Source: AC-32 sp963746155
Lineage (GTDB): Bacteria > Actinomycetota > Thermoleophilia > Gaiellales > Gaiellaceae
DNA length: 64,000 nucleotides
Direction of reading: 5' to 3'
NCBI GenBank assembly: GCA_963746155.1
Contig: CAVVAB010000012.1
Span: 310,001 to 374,000, forward strand
The position numbers and the translations under genes were made by a program. The notes under the pieces were generated by a model. That model had not been told where the DNA came from. It saw only the letters and a list, made by a program, of their open reading frames with translations, and searched no databases. Of the stretch, positions 27,631 to 35,986 are shown piece by piece (position 1 is the first letter of the stretch; the number at the start of each line of letters is the position of its first letter).

Positions 27631-27666
27631 CGAGCCGGTCGGTGGCGCATGTCTCCGACCGGCTCG
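27631..27666 (+). promoter_or_regulatory. 12-bp hairpin in the leader of the repeat protein
   Basis: CGAGCCGGTCGG (27631-27642) and CCGACCGGCTCG (27655-27666) pair perfectly around a 12-base loop. The stem ends 8 bases before the ribosome site AAAGGAG (about 27674-27680) that serves GTG 27691. There is no T tract, so mRNA stabilisation or translational control is more likely than termination. Confidence 0.45.
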
Positions 27667-27690
27667 CAGGTCGAAAGGAGACAGAAAACA

Positions 27691-29100
27691 GTGAAGAGAG
27701 CCCTTCTGCTGGCCGTCGCAGTCGTCGCAGCAATCGCGTTCGCGCTTCCCGCGACGTCGATGGCAGCGACCTTCCGCGGCGTCGTGATTGCCAAGGATTC
27801 CGCGCGCAAGTCCCTCGTGACCGCCTCGCGTAACGGGGTCGTCAGGACCGTTCGTGCGCGCGCAGCGTTCAAGCACGTCCGCGTCGGGCGCATGGTTGCG
27901 GTTCAGGCCGCGGCCCTTCCCGACGGAACGTACGCCGCCAGCAAGGTCAGGATGCTCCGCAAGTCGAGGCACGCGCACTTCCTCGCGACGGTGGTTTCCG
28001 GAAACGCGAACCGCCTCGTCCTCTCGGCCGGACACAGCGTCTTCTCGCTGCGCGTCCGCGGAGCCAAGGCCCCCGCTTCGGAGGGCTCGGGCGACCTCAA
28101 GCCCGGCGACGACGTCGACTGCGACGCAGCCGTCAAGGGCGGCTCGCTGGAGACCCGTCGCAAGCACGTGAAGAAGATCGGGCACTCGGGCGAGCTCGTG
28201 CTCGAGGGCATCTACCTCGGCACGGGCGACGATGGCACCATCGAGCTCGCGGTCGTGCATAAGGGCCGCGTGTTCGTCCACGTCCCCGACGGGATGGACG
28301 TGCCTGAGCTCCAGCCCGGTGACGAGATCGCGCTCGAGGTCATGGTCGACGACGAGGGCAACTTCACGCTCGTCAAGGCCGAGAACGAGAGCTCCCCGGG
28401 TGACGACGAGGGCGGCGACGAGGACGTCCACATCAACGATCCAGGCGCGGAGTTCTCCGTGGTCGGGCTGCTGGCCGTGCTCAACGACGAGACGGTCGGC
28501 GTCAAGGTCGAGGGCAAGGACGAGCCTGTGCGCTGCGCCGTGCCCGACGGATTCGACCTGACCGGCTTCGAGACCGGCCAGCGCGTCTTCATGTCGTGCA
28601 AGTACACGAGCGGGCATCCCGTGCTTCTCGCGCTGAAGAAGAAGAACGCGGAGCCCGAGTACCGGATGGCCGTGGGTGAGATCACCGATCTCACCGACGA
28701 AACGGTCACGGTCCAGGGCGACGGCGACCCGCTCGAATGCGCGATCCCGGAGGGACTCGATCTCTCCGAGCTCGCGGTCGGCAACGCCGTGACGATGAAG
28801 TGCATGAAGGTCGAGGGCGTCTGGACGGTCAAGCAGATCTCCAAGAAGCTGCCGCCCCCGCCGGTGCTTCCGCCTCCGCAGTACGTGCTGGTCAGCGGGA
28901 CGCTCATCGAGCTCGGCGCGGAGAACCTCACCGTGCAGGGCGACGGCGACCCGGTCACCTGCTCCTTCGTCGAGGGCACCGACCTGAGCGACTTCGAGGT
29001 CGGCGACGCGGTCTCGATGAAGTGCCTCAAGACCGAGCTTGGCCTCAAGCTCCGCAGGCTCCAGTCGGAGACCTCGCTGTACGAGGCCCCGGCGGTCTAG
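27691..29100 (+). CDS. Secreted protein built of four tandem beta-rich repeats
   Basis: GTG 27691, with AAAGGAG upstream, starts a 469-residue exported protein with a signal peptide (LLLAVAVVAAIAFALPATSMA). After a basic domain (residues 25-155) come four units of about 65-80 residues with the pattern G-x(3)-L-x-(D/E)-x-T-V-x-V ... C-x-(V/I)-P-(D/E)-G-x-D-L-x-x-(F/L)-x-x-G-x-x-V-x-M-x-C. Units start near GIYLGTGDDG, GLLAVLNDET, GEITDLTDET and GTLIELGAEN. Units 2-4 keep the cysteine pair (for example ECAIP with MKCMK), which suggests one disulfide each; unit 1 lacks it. A Pro-rich linker (PPPPVLPPPQ) precedes unit 4. They resemble DUF5666-like OB domains. The function is unknown. Confidence 0.7.
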   Translation: MKRALLLAVAVVAAIAFALPATSMAATFRGVVIAKDSARKSLVTASRNGVVRTVRARAAFKHVRVGRMVAVQAAALPDGTYAASKVRMLRKSRHAHFLATVVSGNANRLVLSAGHSVFSLRVRGAKAPASEGSGDLKPGDDVDCDAAVKGGSLETRRKHVKKIGHSGELVLEGIYLGTGDDGTIELAVVHKGRVFVHVPDGMDVPELQPGDEIALEVMVDDEGNFTLVKAENESSPGDDEGGDEDVHINDPGAEFSVVGLLAVLNDETVGVKVEGKDEPVRCAVPDGFDLTGFETGQRVFMSCKYTSGHPVLLALKKKNAEPEYRMAVGEITDLTDETVTVQGDGDPLECAIPEGLDLSELAVGNAVTMKCMKVEGVWTVKQISKKLPPPPVLPPPQYVLVSGTLIELGAENLTVQGDGDPVTCSFVEGTDLSDFEVGDAVSMKCLKTELGLKLRRLQSETSLYEAPAV

Positions 29101-29107
29101 CTGTGTC

Positions 29108-29144
29108 GAGCCGGCCGCCCCGCCGCCCGGGGCGGCCCCGGCTC
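29108..29144. terminator. Bidirectional GC-rich hairpin between converging genes
   Basis: GGCCGCCCC (29113-29121) and GGGGCGGCC (29129-29137) pair around a 7-base loop; an alternative outer pairing GAGCCGG/CCGGCTC spans 29108-29144. It lies between the repeat-protein stop and the stop of the small minus-strand gene, the expected place for a shared terminator. Confidence 0.5.
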
Positions 29145-29310
29145 ACTTCACTTTCTCGGCCACCACGTCGTCCGGCTGCTCGCGGATGAGCAGGAGCACC
29201 CCGGCGAAGAAGCTCAGCAGCGCAGGCGCCAATGACACGATCGGCGCAAGCGACGCCATGGCCAGGTAGCCCGTGACGAACAACAGCAGCGGCAGGATGC
29301 GTCTCCCCAT
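29143..29310 (-). CDS. Small membrane protein, 55 residues
   Basis: An ATG at 29310, preceded on the minus strand by GGGGGAGAG, opens a 55-residue frame ending at TGA 29143-29145. It reads MGRRILPLLLFVTGYLAMAS then LAPIVSLAPALLSFFAGVLL and a short charged tail REQPDDVVAEKVK. This gives two hydrophobic segments (about 4-22 and 26-44) with a positive N-terminus and a mixed-charge C-terminus, typical of a small inner-membrane protein. Good ribosome site, composition and length support it. It is divergent from clpC and too short for routine gene callers. The function is unknown. Confidence 0.6.
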   Translation of the reverse strand: MGRRILPLLLFVTGYLAMASLAPIVSLAPALLSFFAGVLLLIREQPDDVVAEKVK

Positions 29311-29467
29311 CTCTCCCCCAATCCCCGCTTACCCCCTCATTCAAGTCCATTTGGAGGCAAAAAGAAACGTCTCTCGAACGTCCTGCCGGGGGATGCCCGA
29401 CCCCCCGGACCCTTCGCTACGATAGGTCCCTCAACGATTTCCCGAGCCACGGGGGAAAGAAGGCACG

Positions 29468-31999
29468 TTGTTCGAGCGCTTCACGGAGAGAGCCCGACAG
29501 GTCGTCGTCCTCGCTCAGGACGAGGCGAGGGCGCTGAAGCACAACTACATCGGCACCGAGCACATCCTGCTTGGGCTGCTGCGCGAGGAGGAGGGCCTCG
29601 CCGCGCGCGTGCTCGAGTCGCTCGACATCACCGTCGAGGAGGTGCGCGCGCAGGTCGCCCGCATCGTCGGCCAGGGCGACGAGGTCACGACCGGCCAGAT
29701 CCCGTTCACCCCGCGCGCGAAGAAGGTCCTGGAGCTCGCGCTGCGCGAGGCGCTCTCGCTCGGTCACAACTACATCGGCACCGAGCACATCCTGCTCGGC
29801 CTCGTGCGCGAGAACGAGGGCGTGGCCGCGAGGATCCTGCTCGACTTCGACGCCGACGCCGAGAAGATCCGCAACGAGATCATCCGCATGCTCTCCGGCC
29901 CCGGCCGGCGGCAGCAGGGCGCCGGCGGCGCTCCCGGCGAGAAGTCGAAGAGCTCGAAGCTGCTCGACCAGTTCGGCCGCAACTTCACGAAGCAGGCCTC
30001 CGAGGGCAAGCTCGACCCGGTCGTCGGCCGCCAGATGGAGATCGAGCGGATCATGCAGATCCTCTCCCGCCGGACGAAGAACAACCCCGTGCTGATCGGC
30101 GAGCCGGGCGTCGGCAAGACCGCCGTCGTCGAGGGCCTCGCCCAGCGGATCGCCTCGAACCAGGTTCCCGAGCTGCTCAAGGGCAAGCAGATCTACAGCC
30201 TCGACCTGGCCGCGCTCGTCGCGGGCTCGAAGTACCGCGGCGAGTTCGAGGAGCGCCTCAAGAAGGTGATGAAGGAGATCACCCAGCGCGGCGACATCGT
30301 CCTGTTCATCGACGAGCTGCACAACCTCGTCGGCGCGGGCGCTGCCGAGGGCGCGATCGACGCGGCCTCGATCCTGAAGCCGGCCCTCGCGCGCGGTGAG
30401 CTGCAGACGATCGGCGCGACGACGCTCGACGAGTACCGCAAGTACCTCGAGCGCGACGCGGCCCTGGAGCGCCGCTTCCAGCAGATCCGCGTCGAGGAGC
30501 CGACCGTCGACGACACGGTCCAGATCCTGCGCGGACTGCGCGACCGCTACGAGGCGCACCACCGCTGCAAGATCTCCGACAACGCGCTCGACGCGGCCGC
30601 GATCCTCTCCGATCGCTACATCCAGGACCGGCACCTGCCGGACAAGGCGATCGACCTGATCGACGAGGCAGCGTCCAGGATGCGCATCCGCACGATGACC
30701 GCACCGCCGCGCTACCGCGAGCTCGAGGACGAGATCGACAAGGTGCGTAAGGACAAGGAGGCCTCGATCGAGGCCCAGGAGTTCGAGAAGGCGGCTTCGC
30801 TGCGCGACAAGGAGCGGAAGCTCTCGCAGAAGAAGCGCGAGCTCGAGGACAACTGGCGCGCCGAGGAGGGCGGCGCCGAACAGCCGGAGATCGGCGAGGA
30901 GGAGATCGCCGACATCGTCTCGATGTGGACGGGCATCCCCGTCTTCAAGCTGACCGAGGCCGAGTCGCAGAAGCTGATCCGGATGGAGGAGGAGCTGCAC
31001 AAGCGCGTGATCGGCCAGGAGGAGGCGATCGTCGCCGTCTCCAAGGCGATCCGCCGCGCTCGTGCCGGGATCAAGGATCCGAAGCGCCCGACCGGCTCGT
31101 TCATCTTCCTGGGCCCGTCAGGCGTCGGGAAGACCGAGCTGGCGCGCACGCTCGCCGAGTTCCTGTTCGGCGACGAGGACGCGATGATCCAGGTCGACAT
31201 GAGCGAGTACATGGAGAAGCACTCCGTGTCTCGCCTGGTCGGCTCGCCTCCGGGCTACATCGGCTACGACGAGGGCGGCCAGCTGACCGAGGCCGTGCGC
31301 CGCAAGCCGTACTCGGTCGTCCTGCTCGACGAGATCGAGAAGGCCCACCCGGACGTCTTCAACATCCTGCTGCAGATCCTCGAGGACGGGAAGCTGACCG
31401 ACGCCCAGGGGCGCAAGGTCGACTTCCGCAACACGATCGTGATCATGACCTCGAACATCGGCGCTGCTTCCATCTCCAAGAACCAGTCGCTCGGCTTCTC
31501 GATCGGCGACGACTCCGGCCTCTCCTACGACGACATGAAGGACCGCGTCATGAGCGAGCTGCGGAAGGTCTTCCGGCCCGAGCTCCTGAACCGCATCGAC
31601 GAGGTGATCGTCTTCCACAAGCTGACGAAGGACGAGATCATGCTGATCGTCGAGCTGATGATGGTGCGGCTGCGCGACCAGATGGGCGAGCACGAGGCCG
31701 CGATCGAGCTGACCGCGGGCGCGAAGGAGCTGCTCGTCGAGAAGGGCTACGACCCGACGATGGGCGCCCGGCCGCTGCGCCGTGCGATCCAGCGCTTCAT
31801 CGAGGATCCGCTCGCCGACTTCGTCCTCGGACGCCAGCTCGAGCCGGGCTCGACGATCCTCATCGACCGTAAGAACGAGGACGAGGTCGACATCACGATC
31901 ATCCCGGGCGAGATCACGCCCGAGAAGGTGACCGTCCCGCCCGACGAGCCGTCGGACTCGGCCGACGACGAGCCCGAAATGCCGGAGGACGAGGGCTAG
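29468..31999 (+). CDS. clpC: ATP-dependent Clp protease ATP-binding subunit ClpC
   Basis: An 843-residue Hsp100 unfoldase that feeds proteins to ClpP. Start is TTG 29468. Two Clp-N repeats (residues 1-145; YIGTEHILLGL occurs twice) precede AAA+ domain 1 with Walker A GEPGVGKT near 215 and Walker B VLFIDELHNL. A middle domain of coiled coil with a UVR-like patch EAQEFEKAASLRDKERKL lies near 435. AAA+ domain 2 has Walker A GPSGVGKT near 550 and VVLLDEIEKAHPD. A ClpP-docking LGF-type loop (QSLGFSIGD) occurs near 672. The acidic C-tail is ordinary. In Firmicutes clpC is followed by radA and disA; here two membrane-protein genes intervene. Confidence 0.97.
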   Translation: MFERFTERARQVVVLAQDEARALKHNYIGTEHILLGLLREEEGLAARVLESLDITVEEVRAQVARIVGQGDEVTTGQIPFTPRAKKVLELALREALSLGHNYIGTEHILLGLVRENEGVAARILLDFDADAEKIRNEIIRMLSGPGRRQQGAGGAPGEKSKSSKLLDQFGRNFTKQASEGKLDPVVGRQMEIERIMQILSRRTKNNPVLIGEPGVGKTAVVEGLAQRIASNQVPELLKGKQIYSLDLAALVAGSKYRGEFEERLKKVMKEITQRGDIVLFIDELHNLVGAGAAEGAIDAASILKPALARGELQTIGATTLDEYRKYLERDAALERRFQQIRVEEPTVDDTVQILRGLRDRYEAHHRCKISDNALDAAAILSDRYIQDRHLPDKAIDLIDEAASRMRIRTMTAPPRYRELEDEIDKVRKDKEASIEAQEFEKAASLRDKERKLSQKKRELEDNWRAEEGGAEQPEIGEEEIADIVSMWTGIPVFKLTEAESQKLIRMEEELHKRVIGQEEAIVAVSKAIRRARAGIKDPKRPTGSFIFLGPSGVGKTELARTLAEFLFGDEDAMIQVDMSEYMEKHSVSRLVGSPPGYIGYDEGGQLTEAVRRKPYSVVLLDEIEKAHPDVFNILLQILEDGKLTDAQGRKVDFRNTIVIMTSNIGAASISKNQSLGFSIGDDSGLSYDDMKDRVMSELRKVFRPELLNRIDEVIVFHKLTKDEIMLIVELMMVRLRDQMGEHEAAIELTAGAKELLVEKGYDPTMGARPLRRAIQRFIEDPLADFVLGRQLEPGSTILIDRKNEDEVDITIIPGEITPEKVTVPPDEPSDSADDEPEMPEDEG

Positions 32000-32002
32000 A
32001 AG

Positions 32003-33517
32003 TTGGCCCGTGGCGGCCTCCGTCTGGGGGTCGTCGCCTTTCTGGTCGGGGGCGCGACGCTCGCGACCGAGATCTGCGCCTCGCGTCTGCTCGCGCCGTA
32101 CTTCGGCGCCTCGACGTTCGTGTGGGCCAACATCATCGGCCTGACGCTCGCGTACCTCGCGCTCGGCTACTGGCTCGGAGGCCGGCTGGCCGACCGGCGG
32201 CCCGACCCACGGGTGCTCGGGGTGATCCTGCTCGTCGCCGCGGCCGCGCTGCTCGTGACGCCGTTCGCGTCGCGCCCGTTCCTGCGCTGGGCGCTGCACG
32301 GGTTCGACGTGGTCTCGGTCGGCGCAGTGGCGGGCTCGTTCTTCGCCGCGCTCGCGCTCTTCCTCGTGCCGGTGACCGCCCTCGGGGCTGCCGCGCCGTT
32401 CCTCGTACGGCTCGCCCTCGAGAGCGTGGCGGAGGCCGGGAAGGTCGCGGGCCGCCTCTACGCGCTCTCGACCGCGGGGAGCCTGCTCGGGACCTTCCTC
32501 GCCGCGCTCGTGCTCATTCCCTGGATCGGAACCCAGCGCACGCTGATCGTGACTGCGGCCTGCGTCGCGCTGGCGGCCGCGTTGTTGCTCCCGCGTCGCT
32601 GGCTGCTCGCGCCCGCGGCCGCGGTGCTCCTGCTCGCTCTCCCGCCGCCCGCGATCAAGAGCGCGATCTACGAGACCGAGTCCGACTACCAGTACATCCG
32701 CGTCGTCTCCGACGGCCAGGGCGGGCGCGATCTCGAGTTGAACGAGGGCGTCGTCACGCACTCGGAGTGGCGGCCCGACAGCGTCCTGACCGGCGGCTAC
32801 TGGGATCTCTTCCTGATGCTGCCGCCGCTCCTCGGGCACGAGCCCCGCAACATGCTCGTGATCGGAAGCGCGGGCGGGACGATGGGCCGCGCCTACGGGC
32901 GGTTCTATCCCCGTGTCGCGATCGACGGGGTCGAGCTCGATCCGAAGCTGAACAAGGTCGCTCGGCGCTACTTCGGGGCGGGCGACAACCCGCGGATGCG
33001 GCTGATCGCCGCGGACGGGAGGCCGTACCTCGCGCTGACGAAGAAGCGCTACGACCTGATCGTGGTCGATGCGTACCGCCAGCCGTACGTGCCCTTCTAC
33101 CTCGCGACCGAGGAGTTCTTCGCGCTCGCGCGGAAGCACCTGCGGCCGGGCGGCGCGATCGCGCTGAACGTGGCCGCGACGCCGCAGGACCGGCGGCTCT
33201 CGGATGCGATCGGGACGACCCTTCTGACGGCCTTCCCGCAGGTGTGGCGCTGGCGGGCCCTCGAGTTCAACGACGTGCTCTTCGCGCTGCGCGAGCCCGT
33301 CACGCGGGCCGAGCTCGAGCGCCGCGCCTCGCATGCCCCGGGAGTGGTCGCGCGCCTGCTCCCGCTCTTTCGCAGCCGCCTCGCGCCGGTCCGCCCGCAC
33401 GGAAGACCGCTGACGGACGACCGTGCTCCGGTCGAGTGGCTGACCGACCGGATGATCGTGGACCAGGTCGAGCGCGGCGGCGCTCACAACGAGCCGCCGC
33501 TGCTGACGGCGCCCTAA
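32003..33517 (+). CDS. Membrane-bound spermidine-synthase-like protein
   Basis: A 504-residue fusion of an N-terminal membrane domain (about six to seven helices, residues 5-215, beginning VVAFLVGGATLATEICASRLL) and a C-terminal spermidine-synthase-fold domain. The latter has NMLVIGSAGGTMGRAYGRFY near residue 290 (the SAM/dcSAM loop), GVELDPKLNKVARRYFG, LIAADGRPYL near 335 and YDLIVVDAYRQPYVPFYLAT near 350. Such fused proteins are common in GC-rich bacteria and rarely make spermidine; they may use SAM for another transfer. TTG 32003 lies 3 bases after the clpC stop, so the two are likely co-transcribed. The TAA stop is the first triplet of an intergenic repeat. Confidence 0.8.
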   Translation: MARGGLRLGVVAFLVGGATLATEICASRLLAPYFGASTFVWANIIGLTLAYLALGYWLGGRLADRRPDPRVLGVILLVAAAALLVTPFASRPFLRWALHGFDVVSVGAVAGSFFAALALFLVPVTALGAAAPFLVRLALESVAEAGKVAGRLYALSTAGSLLGTFLAALVLIPWIGTQRTLIVTAACVALAAALLLPRRWLLAPAAAVLLLALPPPAIKSAIYETESDYQYIRVVSDGQGGRDLELNEGVVTHSEWRPDSVLTGGYWDLFLMLPPLLGHEPRNMLVIGSAGGTMGRAYGRFYPRVAIDGVELDPKLNKVARRYFGAGDNPRMRLIAADGRPYLALTKKRYDLIVVDAYRQPYVPFYLATEEFFALARKHLRPGGAIALNVAATPQDRRLSDAIGTTLLTAFPQVWRWRALEFNDVLFALREPVTRAELERRASHAPGVVARLLPLFRSRLAPVRPHGRPLTDDRAPVEWLTDRMIVDQVERGGAHNEPPLLTAP

Positions 33518-33573
33518 GGCGTCGCATGCGACGCCGACCAAAGAGGCCGTGCCGGCTCTGCCGGTGCGGCCGT
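33515..33573 (+). repeat. Structured intergenic repeat, copy A
   Basis: Copy A begins with the TAA stop of the preceding gene. It holds a perfect 18-base palindrome (33518-33535, GGCGTCGCATGCGACGCC) and a 12-bp hairpin GGCCGTGCCGGC/GCCGGTGCGGCC around TCT (33545-33571), in which two positions pair only as G-U. Copies B and C are at 34525 and 41886. There is no T tract, so the element is probably a small dispersed repeat that may also act on mRNA ends. Confidence 0.75.
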
Positions 33574-33612
33574 CTTCCGGCCGACCAGGTCGGCTTTCGG
33601 TAGAAGGAGGCC

Positions 33613-34527
33613 GTGCGCCGTCTCTCCTGGCTCGCGCGCCGGCCGGCGATCACCGTGCTCATCGGCGCGGTGGCGATCGCGTTCTCGGGGATCCTCTACC
33701 GCGTCTCGCACGTCTCGCCCTCGACCGGCGCCTTCTACCGCTGCGTCTGGGCGCTGCCGCTGCTCTGGGTCGCGGCCCTCTACGAGGAGCGGCGCTGGGG
33801 GCCGCGGCCGATCCAGTCGCGGATCTACGCCTGGATCGCGGGCGTCTTCTTCGCGGCCGACCTGATCCTCTGGCACAACGCCGTCGACCAGGTGGGCGCC
33901 GGCCTCGCGACGGTGCTCGGGAACATCCAGGTCGTCCTGGTCGGGCTGCTCGCGTGGGTGCTCCTCCGCGAGCGGCCGAGCAACGGCTCGCTCGCCGCGA
34001 TCCCGGTCGTCGCCATCGGGATCGTCCTCATCTCAGGAGTGCTCGAGGCGGGCGCCTACGGCGCGAACCCGCAGCTCGGAGCCGTGCTCGGCGTGCTGAC
34101 GGGGGTTGCGTACTCGGGCTTCCTGCTCGCTCTGCGCCAGGGCGGCCGCGGCGTGATCGGGCCGGGCGGACCGCTCTTCGACGCGACGCTCTCGTCCGCG
34201 TTCTGCTGCATGGTGATCGGCCTCGCCCTCGGCGACCTCGACTTCACGCCGAGCCTCGAGGCACAGGGCTGGCTGATCCTTCTCGCTCTCAGCTCCCAGG
34301 TGCTGGGCTGGCTCCTGATCGCAATCTCGCTCCCGCGGCTGCCCGCCGTGGTGACCTCGGTCTCGCTCACCTTCCAGCCGGTCTGCTCGGTGCTGCTCGC
34401 CGCGCTGATCCTGAGCGAGTCGCCCTCGCCTCTCCAGCTCCTCGGCGCGGCCGGGATCCTGGTCGGCCTCGTGATCGCCTCGCTCGGCCGCCGCGCGCCG
34501 CCGCCCGAGCCCGAGCTCGCGGGCTAA
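33613..34527 (+). CDS. EamA-family (DMT superfamily) transporter
   Basis: A 304-residue inner-membrane protein with ten predicted helices in two EamA halves (residues 15-145 and 160-292). Typical features are FYRCVWALPLLWVAALYEE near residue 40, the GLATVLGNIQVVLVGLLAWV helix near 97 followed by LLRERPS, and in the second half VSLTFQPVCSVLLAALILSE followed by SPSPLQLLGAAGILVGLVI. Such proteins export or import small metabolites, often amino acids or nucleotide precursors; the substrate cannot be told. GTG 33613 is the start. It lies between two copies of the intergenic repeat, and its TAA stop is part of copy B. Confidence 0.88.
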   Translation: MRRLSWLARRPAITVLIGAVAIAFSGILYRVSHVSPSTGAFYRCVWALPLLWVAALYEERRWGPRPIQSRIYAWIAGVFFAADLILWHNAVDQVGAGLATVLGNIQVVLVGLLAWVLLRERPSNGSLAAIPVVAIGIVLISGVLEAGAYGANPQLGAVLGVLTGVAYSGFLLALRQGGRGVIGPGGPLFDATLSSAFCCMVIGLALGDLDFTPSLEAQGWLILLALSSQVLGWLLIAISLPRLPAVVTSVSLTFQPVCSVLLAALILSESPSPLQLLGAAGILVGLVIASLGRRAPPPEPELAG

Positions 34528-34586
34528 GGCGCTCGCTTGCGACGCCGACCATAGAGGCCGTGCCGGCTTTTGCCGGTGCGGCCGTC
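34525..34586 (+). repeat. Structured intergenic repeat, copy B
   Basis: Again the first triplet is the TAA stop of the upstream gene, followed by GGCGCTCGCTTGCGACGCC and the GGCCGTGCCGGC/GCCGGTGCGGCC hairpin around a TTTT loop. About 85 percent identical to copy A over 58 bases, with the differences concentrated in loops. A short inverted repeat (CCGACACAGAGTCGG) follows at about 34591-34605. Confidence 0.75.
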
Positions 34587-34642
34587 TAGACCGACACAGA
34601 GTCGGCACACGACGCGTCCGGGCTCGCGCGTAGATTGGCTCC

Positions 34643-35986
34643 GTGGCGAAGGCAGCCGTCCAGTACGCATGCTCGGAGTGCGGCTACGCCGCGGGCCGCT
34701 GGTTCGGCAAGTGCCCTTCGTGCGGCGAGTTCGGGACGCTGCTCGAGGAGAAGCCGCCGGATGCGCGGGCGGCCGCGGCCAGGACGCCGATACGACTCGT
34801 GGATGTCGCCGCGGAGGAGGGGAAGCGGATCGCGACGGGCGTGCCCGAGCTCGACCGCGTGCTCGGCGGCGGGCTGGTCCCCGCGTCGCTCGTCCTCGTG
34901 GGCGGCGAGCCGGGCGTCGGCAAGTCGACGCTGCTCCTGTCGGTCCTCCGAGCGGTCAGCGGCGCGCATCGCGCGCTGCTCGTGACCGGCGAGGAGTCGG
35001 CCGCGCAGGTGAAGCTCCGCGCCGCGCGGCTCGGCGGCGCCGAGGGGATCGAGATCCTGGCCGAGACCGAGCTGGACGCGGTCTGCGCGACCCTCGAGCA
35101 GGAGCGGCCGGAGATCTGCGTGATCGACTCGGTGCAGACTCTCTACTCGTCGGAGCTCGGCTCGGCCCCCGGTTCCGTCGCGCAGGTGCGCGAGGCCGCG
35201 TCGAGGCTGCTGCGTGTGGCCAAGGAGTCGGGTGTCGCGGTGTTCCTCGTCGGCCACGTGACGAAGGACGGGTCGGTAGCCGGCCCGCGCGTCCTGGAGC
35301 ACCTGGTCGACTGCGTCCTCCAGTTCGAGGGCGACCGGTACCACGAGCATCGCGTCCTGCGCGCGGCGAAGAACCGCTTCGGCTCGACGAACGAGCTCGC
35401 TGTCTTCGAGATGACCGGCACGGGGCTCGTCGGCGTGCCCGAGCCGTCCGAGCTCTTCGGCCGGACCGTCGAGGGCGAGATCGGCGCAGCCGTCGCCTGC
35501 GCGCTCGAGGGGTCGCGGCCGATACTGCTCGAGATCCAGTCGCTCGTCGCACCGACCGACCTCGCGATGCCCAGGCGCGTCGGGACAGGCGTCGACCCGA
35601 AGCGGCTCGCGATGATCGTCGCCGTCCTCTCGCGGCACGCGGGGATCGCGCTCGGCCAGGCCGACGTCTTCGTCAACGTCGCGGGCGGCGTCCGCATCGA
35701 CGAGCCTGGCGCGGACCTTGCGATCGCGCTGGCGATCGTCTCGGCAGCGAAGGGCGCGCCGCTCAAGCCCTCGATCGCCTCGTTCGGCGAAGTCGGTCTC
35801 ACCGGGCGTCTTCGTCCCGCGACTCAGGCCGAGCGCAGACTCGAGGAGTGCGCCAAGCTCGGGCTCGCGGCCGCGGTCGCTCCGAGCGGCACCAAGGCTC
35901 GTGGCAAACTACGCGTTCTCGAGGCCGAGACACTCAGGCAGGCGGCGAGGACAGCGATCGATGCAGAACGAGCCGAAGGAGGATAA
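34643..35986 (+). CDS. radA: DNA repair protein RadA (Sms)
   Basis: A 447-residue RecA-like helicase that drives branch migration in recombination. The N-terminal zinc finger is ACSECGYAAGRWFGKCPSCG (four cysteines at about 9, 12, 24 and 27). Walker A GGEPGVGKSTLL lies near 92, the RadA-specific AKNRFGS motif near 250, and the C-terminal Lon-protease-like domain begins near VEGEIGAAVACALEG and contains NVAGGVRIDEPGADLAIAL. GTG 34643 is the start. The end overlaps the disA start by 26 bases. The radA-disA pair is conserved in Firmicutes and many Actinobacteria. Confidence 0.97.
   Translation: MAKAAVQYACSECGYAAGRWFGKCPSCGEFGTLLEEKPPDARAAAARTPIRLVDVAAEEGKRIATGVPELDRVLGGGLVPASLVLVGGEPGVGKSTLLLSVLRAVSGAHRALLVTGEESAAQVKLRAARLGGAEGIEILAETELDAVCATLEQERPEICVIDSVQTLYSSELGSAPGSVAQVREAASRLLRVAKESGVAVFLVGHVTKDGSVAGPRVLEHLVDCVLQFEGDRYHEHRVLRAAKNRFGSTNELAVFEMTGTGLVGVPEPSELFGRTVEGEIGAAVACALEGSRPILLEIQSLVAPTDLAMPRRVGTGVDPKRLAMIVAVLSRHAGIALGQADVFVNVAGGVRIDEPGADLAIALAIVSAAKGAPLKPSIASFGEVGLTGRLRPATQAERRLEECAKLGLAAAVAPSGTKARGKLRVLEAETLRQAARTAIDAERAEGG

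Noticed and set aside
25363..27690. c-di-GMP or c-di-AMP riboswitch ahead of the LPFTG or repeat-protein genes
   Set aside because: The leaders contain hairpins, but the conserved cores of these riboswitch classes could not be recognised by eye. A covariance-model search would decide.
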